Shown here piece after piece: positions 1 to 8,653 of a DNA stretch of 64,000 bases. The stretch's first letter is position 1. The number at the start of each line of letters is the position of its first letter. Source of the stretch: Mycolicibacterium tusciae JS617 (lineage in GTDB: Bacteria; Actinomycetota; Actinomycetes; Mycobacteriales; Mycobacteriaceae). The notes beneath the pieces are model-generated. The model searched no databases. It saw nothing but the letters and a program-made list of their open reading frames with translations, and had not been told where the DNA came from. The stretch lies in NCBI RefSeq assembly GCF_000243415.2, contig NZ_KI912270.1, forward strand, positions 1,488,001 through 1,552,000. The letters run 5' to 3'. The position numbers and the translations under genes were made by a program.

Positions 1-521
1 GGTTCTCCGCCGAGACACAGCCCGAGGGTTGGGTGCGGCTACGGACACCGGTACGGCTGGTCCTCCCCGAAACAGCCGCCGCGACGCGACTCGCCGAGGT
101 GTTGCGTGGTCCGCGACTGTCGGTTGACACGGATCCCGACTTCGTGACCGCAACCTGGCACAAGCTGTTGGTCAACGCCGTCGCAGGGCTGATGGTGCTG
201 ACCGGACGCAGATCGGGAATGTTCCGTCGCGAGGACGTCGCCGCCATGGCTCGCGCGTACGTCGCCGAGTGCCTGGCCGTCGCGCGCGCGGAGGGCGCCA
301 CCCTCGGCGACGAAATGATCGATCAGACGGTTCGCCTCTTCACCGAGGTCCCCGAGGACATGACGACGTCGATCCTGACCGACCGAGAGGCACATCGCCC
401 ACTGGAATGGGACATCCGCAATGGCGTCATCTCGCGCAGGGCCGCCGAGCACGGGCTGGCCACACCGATCAGTGACGTCCTGGTGCCGCTATTGGCCGCG
501 GCCAGCGACGGGCCTGGTTAG
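1..521 (+). CDS. Ketopantoate reductase-like oxidoreductase, C-terminal part (5' end outside window)
   Basis: The open frame enters from the left edge, so only the C-terminal 170 or so residues are visible. They match the C-terminal helical domain of 2-dehydropantoate 2-reductase (ApbA/PanE): an ATWHKLLVNAV segment carrying the conserved catalytic-type lysine, and a closing EWDIRNGVI...HGLATPISDVLVPLL stretch typical of mycobacterial Rv2573-like proteins. The family reduces ketopantoate with NADPH in pantothenate synthesis. The NADP-binding Rossmann half is not in the window, so this may be a PanE paralogue rather than PanE itself. The stop TAG is at 519-521, ten bases before the next gene, which suggests co-transcription. 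Confidence 0.8.
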   Translation, partial: FSAETQPEGWVRLRTPVRLVLPETAAATRLAEVLRGPRLSVDTDPDFVTATWHKLLVNAVAGLMVLTGRRSGMFRREDVAAMARAYVAECLAVARAEGATLGDEMIDQTVRLFTEVPEDMTTSILTDREAHRPLEWDIRNGVISRRAAEHGLATPISDVLVPLLAAASDGPG

Positions 522-531
522 AGTTACCGTG

Positions 532-1038
532 ATGGCCATGCACGCATGTGAGCGGGTTGACCTGAACTTCATCAACAGCGCGCCGTTTCGGTTCGTCAGC
601 ACCGTCGATCTGAAGATCACTCCCGAGCAACTGTTCGAGGTACTGGCCGACGCCGAGTCGTGGCCGCATTGGGCGACCGCAATCACCAAGGTGACATGGA
701 CCAGTCCCGAACCGCGCGGCATCGGTACGACACGCACGGTAAACATGCGCGGTGGCATCGCCGGCGACGAGGAGTTCCTGGCTTGGGAGCCCTTCACCCA
801 CATGGCTTTTCGGTTCAATGAAGCGTCCAGCAACGCCATCTCGGCGTTCGCGGAGGACTACCGCGTTGTTCCGACGGCCGACGGCTGCCACCTGACGTGG
901 GTGATGGCGATGAAGCCGAAGGGCGTTTCGGGTCGCGTCGGGATGACGCTGGGCAAGCCAATGATGGGACGCACGTTCCAGAAGTTCCTCTACAACCTTC
1001 GCGACTACTCGGACAAGCGTTTTGCCGTCACGGGCTGA
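532..1038 (+). CDS. SRPBCC (polyketide cyclase/START-like) protein
   Basis: A 168-residue protein with the SRPBCC ligand-binding pattern: an early ITPEQLFEVLADAESWPHWATAI motif (helix, then the conserved W-P-x-W), alternating beta strands and a long C-terminal helix around residues 135-160. Members bind hydrophobic ligands or act as cyclases or dehydratases, and the substrate cannot be told from sequence. ATG at 532 is preferred; GTG at 529 and ATG at 538 are in frame. It follows the reductase by 10 bp and ends convergently 7 bp from the carboxylesterase stop. Confidence 0.8.
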   Translation: MAMHACERVDLNFINSAPFRFVSTVDLKITPEQLFEVLADAESWPHWATAITKVTWTSPEPRGIGTTRTVNMRGGIAGDEEFLAWEPFTHMAFRFNEASSNAISAFAEDYRVVPTADGCHLTWVMAMKPKGVSGRVGMTLGKPMMGRTFQKFLYNLRDYSDKRFAVTG

Positions 1039-1045
1039 AGTGCGG

Positions 1046-2521
1046 CTAGGACACCGCAGCCCAGGCCTTTCGGCGCTCGGCGTCGGGGTCCTCGGTCACG
1101 ATGTCGCGCGCGGTCATGATGATGCGGGTAACGCGGCGGTCGGTGTCGTATACCGGCCAGTCGTGGCCGTTGGACCATCGGATCTCGCCGGTGTCCCACC
1201 CCTTGGCCGCGAAGTCCAGCCAGGCCTGCTGCATCCGCCTGCCGACCGGCGGCTGTAGCCGACGCCCCAGCGGATGGAGCTTGCGCCCGATGAACGACGC
1301 GTAGCTGTGCTGGATGTGCACGATCTCGCTGCCGTGGGTGGCGCCCAGTCCCAGCACCCGCAGGCTCCAGCCGACATGGTCGAACCGGTACATATGCGTC
1401 GGCGCGACTGCACTGTATGCGTCGGCGAACGCCCATGCCGGGCCGCCGAACATGACATCGGAACCGAACGCGATGAGCGCGCGCCGCCTCGGATAGTCCG
1501 GATATGCGGCCAGCACCTCGCCCTTGGCATCCGGTGCGACGCGATCGAGATAGGCGCCGACGGACGCGATGGTGGTCGGCAGCATCGGCGGCTTCGTCCA
1601 CGCGAACATCGACGCCTCATGGCTGTTGGTTCCGATGATCAGCGGCATCCGCTCAATTGCGCCGTCGCGGGCGGCATCCACCGGATGCTGCGGCAGCAGA
1701 TCGACGCCGTAGGTCAATCCATAGGCGAGGTGCGGCGTGCTCGAAGCACTCTTGAGCTGAAGCATGCCGGCGGCCCGGCGCAGCTGCCGCTGCGGCAGCT
1801 GCTTGACCTCGCCGACGTCAACGCCTAAGCGCTTGACGAATTCGTGCGCCTGCCTGGCCCGCGTCTCGCGGTCGCCGATCAGCGGCAACGCCGGGCTCTG
1901 TGCGATCGCCCGGCTGAACAGTCCCTTGGCCGCGGGGCTCGCCAGTAGTGCCAGCACTGAGGTGGCGCCCGCCGACTCGCCGAAGACGGTCACCCGGTCG
2001 GGATCGCCGCCGAACGCGGCGATGTGGTCGCGGATCCAGCGCAGCGCCGCCATCTGGTCGCGCAGCGCGAGGTTGTCGTCGAATCCGTTTCCCAGGTCGC
2101 TGAGCTCGAACCCACCGAAAACACCGATCCGATAGGTGACGTTGACCACCACTACGTCACCGTTGGCGGCCAGCCGCGAGCCGTTGTAAAGCTGAAACTG
2201 CCCGGCGCCGTACACGAACGCGCCGCCGGGAATCCACACCATCACAGGAAGCGACGCGCTGGTGTCCGGCGACCACACCGTCAGTGTCAGACAGGCTTCG
2301 TCGCGGATCTTCGGATCGTCACGGCCGCCACCGACGAACGATTTGCTCTGCGGCGGCAGCGGTCCGTGTTCGAGAGCGTCGAGCACACCGGTCCAGGGCG
2401 ACAGCGGCGCGGGGGCCAAGAATCGTCGCTCCCCCACCGGCTGCTCGGCGTACGGCATGCCGCGCCAAACCCCGACGCCGCCTTCAGTCGTACCGCGAAT
2501 GTCCCCTAGGTCTGTATGCAC
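1046..2521 (-). CDS. Type-B carboxylesterase
   Basis: An alpha/beta-hydrolase of the carboxylesterase/lipase (CarE) family, 491 residues from GTG at 2521. Visible motifs are an oxyanion-hole GGAFVYG (residues 99-105), the nucleophile elbow GESAG with Ser183, a candidate acid in TNSHEAS (Glu302) and His396 in THGSEI. No signal peptide is seen, so it is probably cytosolic. The start is uncertain: the frame stays open to a TTG at 2566, but the family N-terminus (HTDLGDIRG) begins right after the GTG. It is divergent from the metallopeptidase at 2636, leaving about 115 bp for both promoters. The physiological ester is unknown. Confidence 0.85.
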   Translation of the reverse strand: MHTDLGDIRGTTEGGVGVWRGMPYAEQPVGERRFLAPAPLSPWTGVLDALEHGPLPPQSKSFVGGGRDDPKIRDEACLTLTVWSPDTSASLPVMVWIPGGAFVYGAGQFQLYNGSRLAANGDVVVVNVTYRIGVFGGFELSDLGNGFDDNLALRDQMAALRWIRDHIAAFGGDPDRVTVFGESAGATSVLALLASPAAKGLFSRAIAQSPALPLIGDRETRARQAHEFVKRLGVDVGEVKQLPQRQLRRAAGMLQLKSASSTPHLAYGLTYGVDLLPQHPVDAARDGAIERMPLIIGTNSHEASMFAWTKPPMLPTTIASVGAYLDRVAPDAKGEVLAAYPDYPRRRALIAFGSDVMFGGPAWAFADAYSAVAPTHMYRFDHVGWSLRVLGLGATHGSEIVHIQHSYASFIGRKLHPLGRRLQPPVGRRMQQAWLDFAAKGWDTGEIRWSNGHDWPVYDTDRRVTRIIMTARDIVTEDPDAERRKAWAAVS

Positions 2522-2635
2522 GACCGTCGAAACTCCGGAATGTCCGACAACGGCTGCCACGACCAAATCGTAGTGTGCAAAGCTGAATGCACCTGGGTGC
2601 CAGACCCGTGCGGCGAGCGCAAACGAGGTAATGCG

Positions 2636-3523
2636 ATGACCTTCAACGAAGGCATGCAGATCGACACGAGCACCACCTCCACCAGCGGTGGCGGCCGCGG
2701 GCCGGGGCGTGGCATCGCAGTCGGCGGCGGCGTCGGTGGCCTACTCATCCTCGTCGTCGCGTTGTTCCTCGGTGTCGACCCCAGCACGGTCATGCCGACG
2801 CAGCAATACGACACCGGCGGCGTCGAGACACCCGGTTTCGATACCAGCCAATGCAAGACCGGCGAAGACGCCAACAACATCGTGCAGTGCCGGGTGATCG
2901 CGACGGGCAACTCGGTGGACGCGGTGTGGCAGCAGTTGCTGCCGGGCTATCAGCGGCCGCGGATGGAGATCTTCACCGATTCAATCGATACCGCCTGCGG
3001 CCCTGCGACCAGTGACGTCGGCCCGTTCTACTGCCCTGGCGATCACACCGCCTACTTCGATGTCGGATTCTTCGATGTGCTCAGGGACCAGTTCGGTTCC
3101 AGCGGTGGCCCGCTGGCTCAGGAGTACGTGGTGGCGCACGAGTACGGCCACCATGTGCAGAACCTCCAGGGTTCGCTTGTCAACGCACAACGTGATCCCG
3201 AGGGCGCCACAGGCGGCGGTGTGCGCACCGAGTTGCAGGCCGACTGCTACGCGGGCATGTGGGCCCACTACGCGACCATCACCAAGCAGGAAAGCACCGG
3301 GGTGCCGTTCCTGGAACCGTTGAGCGACAAAGACATTGCCGACGCCTTATCGGCGGCGGCATCGGTGGGCGACGACCGTATCCAGCAGGCCGCCACCGGG
3401 CGCGTCAATCCCGAGGCGTGGACGCACGGCTCGTCGGAGCAACGGCAGAAGTGGTTCACCGAGGGTTATCGCACCGGCGACATCAACAGCTGCGACACAT
3501 TCAACACCAACAACTTGGGTTAG
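2636..3523 (+). CDS. Membrane-anchored neutral zinc metallopeptidase (YpfJ family, Rv2575-like)
   Basis: A 295-residue protein with a Ser/Thr/Gly-rich N-terminus, one transmembrane helix at about residues 28-46 and an extracytoplasmic catalytic domain. The zinc motif is HEYGHH (168-173), followed by ELQADCYAG (199-207), whose glutamate is the likely third ligand; this is the pattern of PF04228 (putative neutral zinc metallopeptidase). Four cysteines in the outer domain could form disulfides. ATG at 2636 was chosen because an AGG-rich site (CGAGGTAAT) lies just upstream and the membrane helix then sits near the N-terminus; an upstream in-frame ATG at 2516 would overlap the esterase promoter. 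Substrates are unknown. Confidence 0.88.
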   Translation: MTFNEGMQIDTSTTSTSGGGRGPGRGIAVGGGVGGLLILVVALFLGVDPSTVMPTQQYDTGGVETPGFDTSQCKTGEDANNIVQCRVIATGNSVDAVWQQLLPGYQRPRMEIFTDSIDTACGPATSDVGPFYCPGDHTAYFDVGFFDVLRDQFGSSGGPLAQEYVVAHEYGHHVQNLQGSLVNAQRDPEGATGGGVRTELQADCYAGMWAHYATITKQESTGVPFLEPLSDKDIADALSAAASVGDDRIQQAATGRVNPEAWTHGSSEQRQKWFTEGYRTGDINSCDTFNTNNLG

Positions 3524-3528
3524 ACACC

Positions 3529-3548
3529 GGCAGCTGCGTACGGCTGCC
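3529..3548. terminator. Short hairpin after metallopeptidase gene
   Basis: GGCAGC and GCTGCC pair across an 8-nt loop six bases after the stop codon at 3523. There is no T-run, so this is only a possible U-less terminator. Confidence 0.3.
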
Positions 3549-3660
3549 ACATCCGCGACGTTCACCGCGCTTCAACCGACGCGTGGTCGCGGCGCGGCCT
3601 GCGCAGCAATTGCGATCTACCACTTGCACGACATCGTCCATCACGCGCACGATGTCGGGC

Positions 3661-4479
3661 ATGGCTGAAGACACACCGCTGGCAGGCAAGGTCGCCTACG
3701 TCACGGGAGCGGCGCGCGGACAGGGACGTTCACACTGCATTCGGTTGGCCCGGGCCGGCGCGGACATCGTTGCTATCGATGCCTGCGGGCCCGTCGCCGA
3801 CCACAACGGCTATCCCCCGGCCCTGCCCGAGGATCTCGCCGAGACGGTGGGTCTGGTCGAGGGTGAGGGTCGCAAGATCCGCGCGGAGGAGGTCGACGTC
3901 CGCGACCTCGACGGCCAGCAGCGGGTGGTGGCCGACGCGATCGAGCAGTTCGGCCGTCTGGACATCGTCGTCGCCAATGCCGGTGTGCTGAATTGGGGTC
4001 GGCTGTGGGAGATTTCGGCCCAGCAGTGGCAGGACGTCATCGACATCAACCTGACCGGCGTGTGGAACACCATCAAGGCTGTCGTCCCGGCGATGATCCA
4101 TGCGGGCGGGTCGATCATCAATATCAGCTCAGCGGCGGGCATCAAGGCCGTTCCCGGCGGCGGCCACTACTGTGCGAGCAAGTTTGGCGTCGTTGCGTTG
4201 ACCAACTCGCTGGCGATCGAATTGGGCGAGTTCGGAATACGAGTGAACTCCGTGCACCCGTATGGCACCGATACGCCGATGGGCAACGACGTGTCGATGT
4301 ACCAGATGTTCGCCGACCACCAGACATACATCCACAGCTTCTCGCCTGGCGCCCTGCCGACCGAATCGCTCGCCGATCCCAACCTGATCTCCGACATCGT
4401 GTTGTGGTTGGCCGGCGATGGGTCGTCACTGGTGACCGCGGCTCAGATCCCCGCGGACAAGGGCTATCTCAAGATCTAG
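3661..4479 (+). CDS. Mycofactocin-coupled SDR family oxidoreductase
   Basis: A short-chain dehydrogenase of 272 residues. The NAD-binding motif TGAARGQG lies at 15-22, the active site is Ser156/157, Tyr170 and Lys174 (YCASK), and NAG is at 106-108. An insertion after the second strand (residues about 41-75, CGPVADHNGYPPALPEDLAE...) is the hallmark of mycofactocin-coupled SDRs, which keep NAD(H) bound and pass electrons to mycofactocin when oxidising alcohols. ATG at 3661 fits the family N-terminus; ATG at 3652 is also possible. Its TAG overlaps the stop of the convergent thioesterase gene (sequence CTAG at 4476-4479). Confidence 0.88.
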   Translation: MAEDTPLAGKVAYVTGAARGQGRSHCIRLARAGADIVAIDACGPVADHNGYPPALPEDLAETVGLVEGEGRKIRAEEVDVRDLDGQQRVVADAIEQFGRLDIVVANAGVLNWGRLWEISAQQWQDVIDINLTGVWNTIKAVVPAMIHAGGSIINISSAAGIKAVPGGGHYCASKFGVVALTNSLAIELGEFGIRVNSVHPYGTDTPMGNDVSMYQMFADHQTYIHSFSPGALPTESLADPNLISDIVLWLAGDGSSLVTAAQIPADKGYLKI

Positions 4480-5360
4480 AGCCGCGACTGCTCCTTGATG
4501 CTCGTGTCGGTGGTGCGCAGCGGGCGGATCAATGCGTCCTGACCGAACGACGCGATGAGCTCACCGCTCTCGGTGTGTACGGCGCCGCGCACATACGACA
4601 TGCCTGCACCCACCTGGGTGCTCTCGTGGGTGTACAACAGCCAGCCGTCCCAGGTGAACGGCTCGTGGAAGCTCACCGTCACCGTCATCGGCACCGTCGA
4701 TACCGTCAGATGCGCCTGCGCGGTCCCGATGCCCTCGTGTGCACGCATCGTCGTCGAAATGCCAAGGTGTCCGGTGAAATACGCGATCAGCGCCTTCGCG
4801 AGGTCGTCTCGGGCGGGGATCGGGTCGTAATGCAGCCACGCGTACAGCTCCGGCGGCCCGACCTCATCGGGGCTGTTCACATCGACGACGTCGACCAGGC
4901 GTACTTCCCGTCCGGTCATCGGCATCGTCGACACATTCGCATCGGCGGGCCCTGCGACGTCGGGCCGTGGCAGGTGGTGGCGGATGACGTCGGCGGTGGG
5001 AACGTCGGTCAGCACGGTCACCGTGATGCACCGCTTGCCGTTCTGCTTGGCCGCGACGATCGCCGTCGCGGTCGACCGGCCTTCGTTGACCACGTCCAAC
5101 TCGAGCTCGACCGGCCCCGCGCCGACCATCACCGCGCGAGCGAACACCGCGGACACCGAGCGCACCGACTTGTCCGGAAAGCGTTTGGCCACAGCGACAA
5201 TCGCTTGGGCAAGGACCTGCGTGCCCTCGACCACCTGGCGATCGTCCTCACCGGCGGGGCCGGTCTCGGCGGTGAATCTGTTCTCGCCGTCGGGCTGCAC
5301 GTCGAACAGGTCGAGCAGGCTCTGAACGGTCCAGGGCGTCTGCGCTGAGTCGGTGGTCAT
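4476..5360 (-). CDS. TesB-like acyl-CoA thioesterase (double hot-dog)
   Basis: The 294-residue protein resembles type II acyl-CoA thioesterases. The C-terminal half contains FHEPFTWDGWLLYTHEST followed by GAVHTESGELIASFGQDALIR, equivalent to the TesB block holding the catalytic Asp, a hydroxyl residue and Gln (SFGQ). It is diverged enough that the substrate is unclear. ATG at 5360 was chosen because it is followed directly by a typical N-terminus. It is divergent from a TetR gene, and a perfect-armed operator (5394-5408) sits 34 bp upstream of its start, so control by that regulator is likely. Confidence 0.72.
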   Translation of the reverse strand: MTTDSAQTPWTVQSLLDLFDVQPDGENRFTAETGPAGEDDRQVVEGTQVLAQAIVAVAKRFPDKSVRSVSAVFARAVMVGAGPVELELDVVNEGRSTATAIVAAKQNGKRCITVTVLTDVPTADVIRHHLPRPDVAGPADANVSTMPMTGREVRLVDVVDVNSPDEVGPPELYAWLHYDPIPARDDLAKALIAYFTGHLGISTTMRAHEGIGTAQAHLTVSTVPMTVTVSFHEPFTWDGWLLYTHESTQVGAGMSYVRGAVHTESGELIASFGQDALIRPLRTTDTSIKEQSRL

Positions 5361-5393
5361 GGGAGGGAACACTAACCGAGCCTGCGCAAAAGC

Positions 5394-5408
5394 GGTAACG
5401 TCGTTACC
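5394..5408. promoter_or_regulatory. TetR-type operator, copy 1
   Basis: GGTAACGTCGTTACC: two 6-bp arms GGTAAC/GTTACC around a GTC spacer. It lies between the divergent thioesterase (start 5360) and tetR (start 5438). The same architecture recurs at 6166-6180. Confidence 0.75.
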
Positions 5409-5437
5409 AACATTCGTGCACAATCCGGAAGGTGCCC

Positions 5438-6103
5438 ATGGCGAAGCGCAGCGGTCGGCCGCCGAGCGGAGGAGCCCGCCCGGCGACGTCGGACGCAGTC
5501 GTCGACCTGGATCCCGAGTCGCGCCCGAAGAGATTCATGAAGTCGGCATTGGCGATCCTCGGCGAGACCGGACGAACCGACTTCACCGTGCTGGAGGTCG
5601 TTGAACGGTCCAAGACCTCGCTTCGATCCTTCTACCAGCACTTCTCCACCAAGGACGAATTGCTGCTCGCGCTGGTCGACAAGATCATGTCCGAGTCGAC
5701 GCGCAAGTGGCGCGAAGACACCGCTGGCCTGCCCGCCGTCGATGCCCTGCGGATACTCATCGATCGCATCTGCACGCCAGCGGAAACGACCACACAGGAC
5801 AAGGTCAACCGGGGCCTGACGTTCTACAACGACCGCTTGGCCGAGGCTCTGCCCAGCGAGTACGCGCGCGTGCTCTCGCCGGTGCACGAGCTGATCAAAG
5901 ACATCATCCGCAGCGGTATCGACGAGGGCCGTTTCCGGACCGACATCGACATCGACGCGACCGCGGCGCTGATCATGCAGTCAGCGCTGGGGGCCATGCG
6001 GCTGCGGGTGCTCGGCGCAGAACTCAGCGGCACCCCAGTCGAGGCCGACCACATCTACGACTTTTGCATCAGCAGCCTCACCGGCCGCCGCGACCCCGCC
6101 TGA
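5438..6103 (+). CDS. TetR/AcrR family transcriptional regulator
   Basis: A 221-residue regulator with the TetR helix-turn-helix at about residues 40-80 (FTVLEVVERSKTSLRSFYQHF followed by STKDELLLAL). The C-terminal ligand domain is ordinary in length. ATG at 5438 gives MAKRSGRPP; an in-frame GTG at 5432 is also possible. It probably represses itself and the divergent thioesterase through the operator at 5394, and the following amidohydrolase through the matching operator at 6166. The ligand is likely an acyl-CoA or aromatic intermediate, which is inference from the neighbours. Confidence 0.88.
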   Translation: MAKRSGRPPSGGARPATSDAVVDLDPESRPKRFMKSALAILGETGRTDFTVLEVVERSKTSLRSFYQHFSTKDELLLALVDKIMSESTRKWREDTAGLPAVDALRILIDRICTPAETTTQDKVNRGLTFYNDRLAEALPSEYARVLSPVHELIKDIIRSGIDEGRFRTDIDIDATAALIMQSALGAMRLRVLGAELSGTPVEADHIYDFCISSLTGRRDPA

Positions 6104-6165
6104 CCTGCACCGCACCCGATGTGAAAACACCTCAGTCGGGGTGGTGTTTTCGCTGGTCCAGACGT

Positions 6166-6180
6166 GGTAATGTCATTACC
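6166..6180. promoter_or_regulatory. TetR-type operator, copy 2
   Basis: GGTAATGTCATTACC: the same 6-3-6 layout and the same GTC spacer as the site at 5394, with the sixth base of each arm changed in a compensating way (C/G to T/A), so dyad symmetry is kept. It lies 36 bp before the amidohydrolase start. Confidence 0.75.
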
Positions 6181-6216
6181 ATCATCAGCCCAAATCGAGA
6201 CTTCCAGGAGGCGGAA

Positions 6217-7437
6217 ATGACCCGCGAACTGCCGTATCCGGTGTTCGACGCCGACAACCACTTCTACGAGCCCAAAGAGGCGCTGACCCAGTTCCTGCCC
6301 GATCACCGCAAGGGCGTCATCGACTACATCGACGTCCGCGGACGCACCAAGATCATGGTGCGCAACGTCGTCAGCGACTACATCCCCAACCCGACGTTCG
6401 AGGTGGTCGCCCGGCCCGGCGCCCAGGAGGAGTACTTCCGGCACGGCAGCGGCGGGAAGACCTTCCGCGAGGTGATGGGCAAGCCCATGAAGGCGATTCC
6501 CGCCTTCCGCAATCCCGAGGCCCGCATCGAGGTGATGGACAGCCTCGCCCTGGACTACACGCTGATGTTCCCGACACTGGCCAGCCTGGTCGAGGAGCGA
6601 CTCAAGGACGATCCCGACCTCATCCTCGACATCGTCCACGCGCTCAATCAGTGGATGTACGAGACGTGGCAGTTCAACTACGAGGACCGCATCTTCTCCA
6701 CGCCAGTCATCAATCTGGGCAACGTCGACCGCGCCCTCGAGGAACTGGAATGGTGCCTGGAGCGCGGCGCCAAGACCGTCCTGGTCCGCCCCGCCCCGGT
6801 GCCCGGCTACCGCGGCACCCGCTCGATGGGTGTGGAAGAGTTCGACCCCTTCTGGGATGCGTGCGTCAAGGCCGGCATCCCGGTGTCCATGCACGCCTCG
6901 GACAGCGGGTACTCCGAGTACCTCAACGACTGGGAACCCGGCGACGAGTTCAAGCCGTTCGCGCCGACGTCGTTCCGCATGGTCGCGATGGGCAAGCGGC
7001 CCATCGAGGACACCATGGCGGCGTTGGTCTGCCACGGTGCGCTGACCCGCAACCCGGATCTGCGCATCCTGTCGATCGAAAACGGCGCGGACTGGGTGCC
7101 CTACCTGTTCAAGCAATTCAAGAGCGTTTACGGAAAGATGCCCCAGGGCTTCCTCGAGGATCCGATCGAGGCGTTCCGCCGCTGCGTCTACGTCGCGCCG
7201 TTCTGGGAGGACGACTTCGCCCAGATGGCCGAGCTGTGCGGTGTCGACCGAGTGATCTTCGGCTCCGACTGGCCGCACCCGGAGGGCCTGTCTCAGCCGA
7301 CGCACCTGGTCGATGACCTTGCCGGCCTCGACGCTGAAGGGCAGCGAAAGATCATGGGTGGCAACATGATCGACCTGTTCAAGATAACGAACGAGATCGT
7401 TCACAAGCCCGGCGTCCCAGCGATGGAATTCGCCTGA
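6217..7437 (+). CDS. Amidohydrolase family 2 protein
   Basis: A 406-residue TIM-barrel metal-dependent hydrolase/decarboxylase (Amidohydro_2, PF04909). The N-terminal FDADNHFYEP motif replaces the usual D-x-H metal site, a central SMHASD provides a His ligand, and the C-terminal FGSDWPHPEG holds the catalytic Asp. Such proteins decarboxylate or hydrolyse aromatic or steroid-like acids. ATG at 6217 is preceded by a strong AGGAGG. It has its own operator (6166) and is followed after a hairpin by two acyl-CoA dehydrogenases, which suggests a role in degrading a carboxylated ring compound or CoA intermediate. Confidence 0.85.
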   Translation: MTRELPYPVFDADNHFYEPKEALTQFLPDHRKGVIDYIDVRGRTKIMVRNVVSDYIPNPTFEVVARPGAQEEYFRHGSGGKTFREVMGKPMKAIPAFRNPEARIEVMDSLALDYTLMFPTLASLVEERLKDDPDLILDIVHALNQWMYETWQFNYEDRIFSTPVINLGNVDRALEELEWCLERGAKTVLVRPAPVPGYRGTRSMGVEEFDPFWDACVKAGIPVSMHASDSGYSEYLNDWEPGDEFKPFAPTSFRMVAMGKRPIEDTMAALVCHGALTRNPDLRILSIENGADWVPYLFKQFKSVYGKMPQGFLEDPIEAFRRCVYVAPFWEDDFAQMAELCGVDRVIFGSDWPHPEGLSQPTHLVDDLAGLDAEGQRKIMGGNMIDLFKITNEIVHKPGVPAMEFA

Positions 7438-7457
7438 TCCCAACGGCCTCTATCGTG

Positions 7458-7487
7458 ACGTGCGTGTCGGTACTCCGGCACGCACGT
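7458..7487. terminator. Strong hairpin between amidohydrolase and fadE pair
   Basis: A 13-bp stem (ACGTGCGTGTCGG against CCGGCACGCACGT, one G-T pair) closes a TACT tetraloop 20 bp after the amidohydrolase stop. There is no T-tract. It could be a terminator, a processing site or a symmetric operator for the downstream gene at 7517. Confidence 0.5.
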
Positions 7488-7516
7488 TCACGCGTTATTG
7501 AAAGTGAGTTCGCGCC

Positions 7517-8653
7517 GTGACCGACGCCGCCAACCCAGAACGGCTACTGTTCGCATCCACTACCCAGTCGTTCCTCGAAAAGGGCGCCTCACTGGGTCGG
7601 CTGCGTGAACTGCAGGACGCCGGAACGCCGTTCGAGATGGACTGGTGGCGACGGGCCACCGAACTCGGCTGGACCAGTCTGCTGGTGGGAGAGGAACTCG
7701 GTGGCGGCAGCGTATCCGGTGACGGTGTCGCCGATCTTGCCTTGGTCGCGGAACTCTGCGGCCGAACCGTCGCACCCGGCCCTCTTCATCCGGTGAGCAT
7801 CGTGCTGGTGGGTTTGGCGGAAGCTCCTGAGAACCATGAGCAGACAATCGAATCCCTGATTTCGGGTGAGATCGTCGCCTCGTGGGCGGTCTACGAACCA
7901 GGGAAACAGTGGTCGCCCCTCGATGCCGCGGTCACCGCGACGCGCACCGACAATGGGTACCGCATCGACGGCGTGAAGGACCGTGTCGAGGCCGGCGCCG
8001 AGAGCGCGGTTCTGCTGGTGGTGGCGAACTGCGACGGTGCCGTGCGACAGTTCGTGGTTCCGACGGACGCATCCGGCGTCACTGTCGAATCGCAGCGGTC
8101 GATCGACATGGTGAAGACCTACGCCCGAGTGCATTTCGACGGTGTCGAGGTGGATGCCTCCGCGGTCGTCGGCTCCGCCGAACAGACCCCGGCACTCATC
8201 GCGCGGCAGAGCCAGATCGCCGCGATTCTCCAGTGCGCCGAAATTGTGGGCATATTGGAGACGGTGCTTGACTTCACCATCCAGTGGGGGTTCGATCGGC
8301 ATTCGTTCGGCAGGCCCATCGGCTCCTACCAGGCCCTGAAGCACAAGTACGCCGATTTGAAGATCTGGTTCGAGTCATGCCGCGCGACGACGAACGCCGC
8401 GGTGGTCGAGGTGGCCGCGCGTTCGGCCAGCGCCGAAATGGCGGTAAGCGTCGCGAAATCGTATGTGGGTGAACATGTTCCGGGCATGTTGCAGGACTGC
8501 ATACAGCTGCACGGTGGTATCGGTGTGACCTGGGAGCACGATCTGCACATCTTTCTGCGCCGAGCGACGCTGTACCGATCGATGTTCGGCACGCCCGAGG
8601 ATCACAATCTCCGTGTGTACGCGCTCACCAAGAACCTGGAACATGCATCATGA
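7517..8653 (+). CDS. Acyl-CoA dehydrogenase, subunit 1 of an overlapping pair
   Basis: A 378-residue acyl-CoA dehydrogenase fold. The FAD and substrate domains are diverged in the middle, but the C-terminal block FDRHSFGRPIGSYQALKHKYAD and QLHGGIGVTWEHDLHIFLRR are typical; the Glu in WEHD is the candidate base. GTG at 7517 is the only start that keeps the N-terminal helix. Its TGA overlaps the ATG of the next acyl-CoA dehydrogenase (ATGA), implying translational coupling. Paired mycobacterial FadE genes such as FadE26-FadE27 form heterotetramers on steroid CoA esters; by analogy these two may form one enzyme. Confidence 0.87.
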   Translation: MTDAANPERLLFASTTQSFLEKGASLGRLRELQDAGTPFEMDWWRRATELGWTSLLVGEELGGGSVSGDGVADLALVAELCGRTVAPGPLHPVSIVLVGLAEAPENHEQTIESLISGEIVASWAVYEPGKQWSPLDAAVTATRTDNGYRIDGVKDRVEAGAESAVLLVVANCDGAVRQFVVPTDASGVTVESQRSIDMVKTYARVHFDGVEVDASAVVGSAEQTPALIARQSQIAAILQCAEIVGILETVLDFTIQWGFDRHSFGRPIGSYQALKHKYADLKIWFESCRATTNAAVVEVAARSASAEMAVSVAKSYVGEHVPGMLQDCIQLHGGIGVTWEHDLHIFLRRATLYRSMFGTPEDHNLRVYALTKNLEHAS

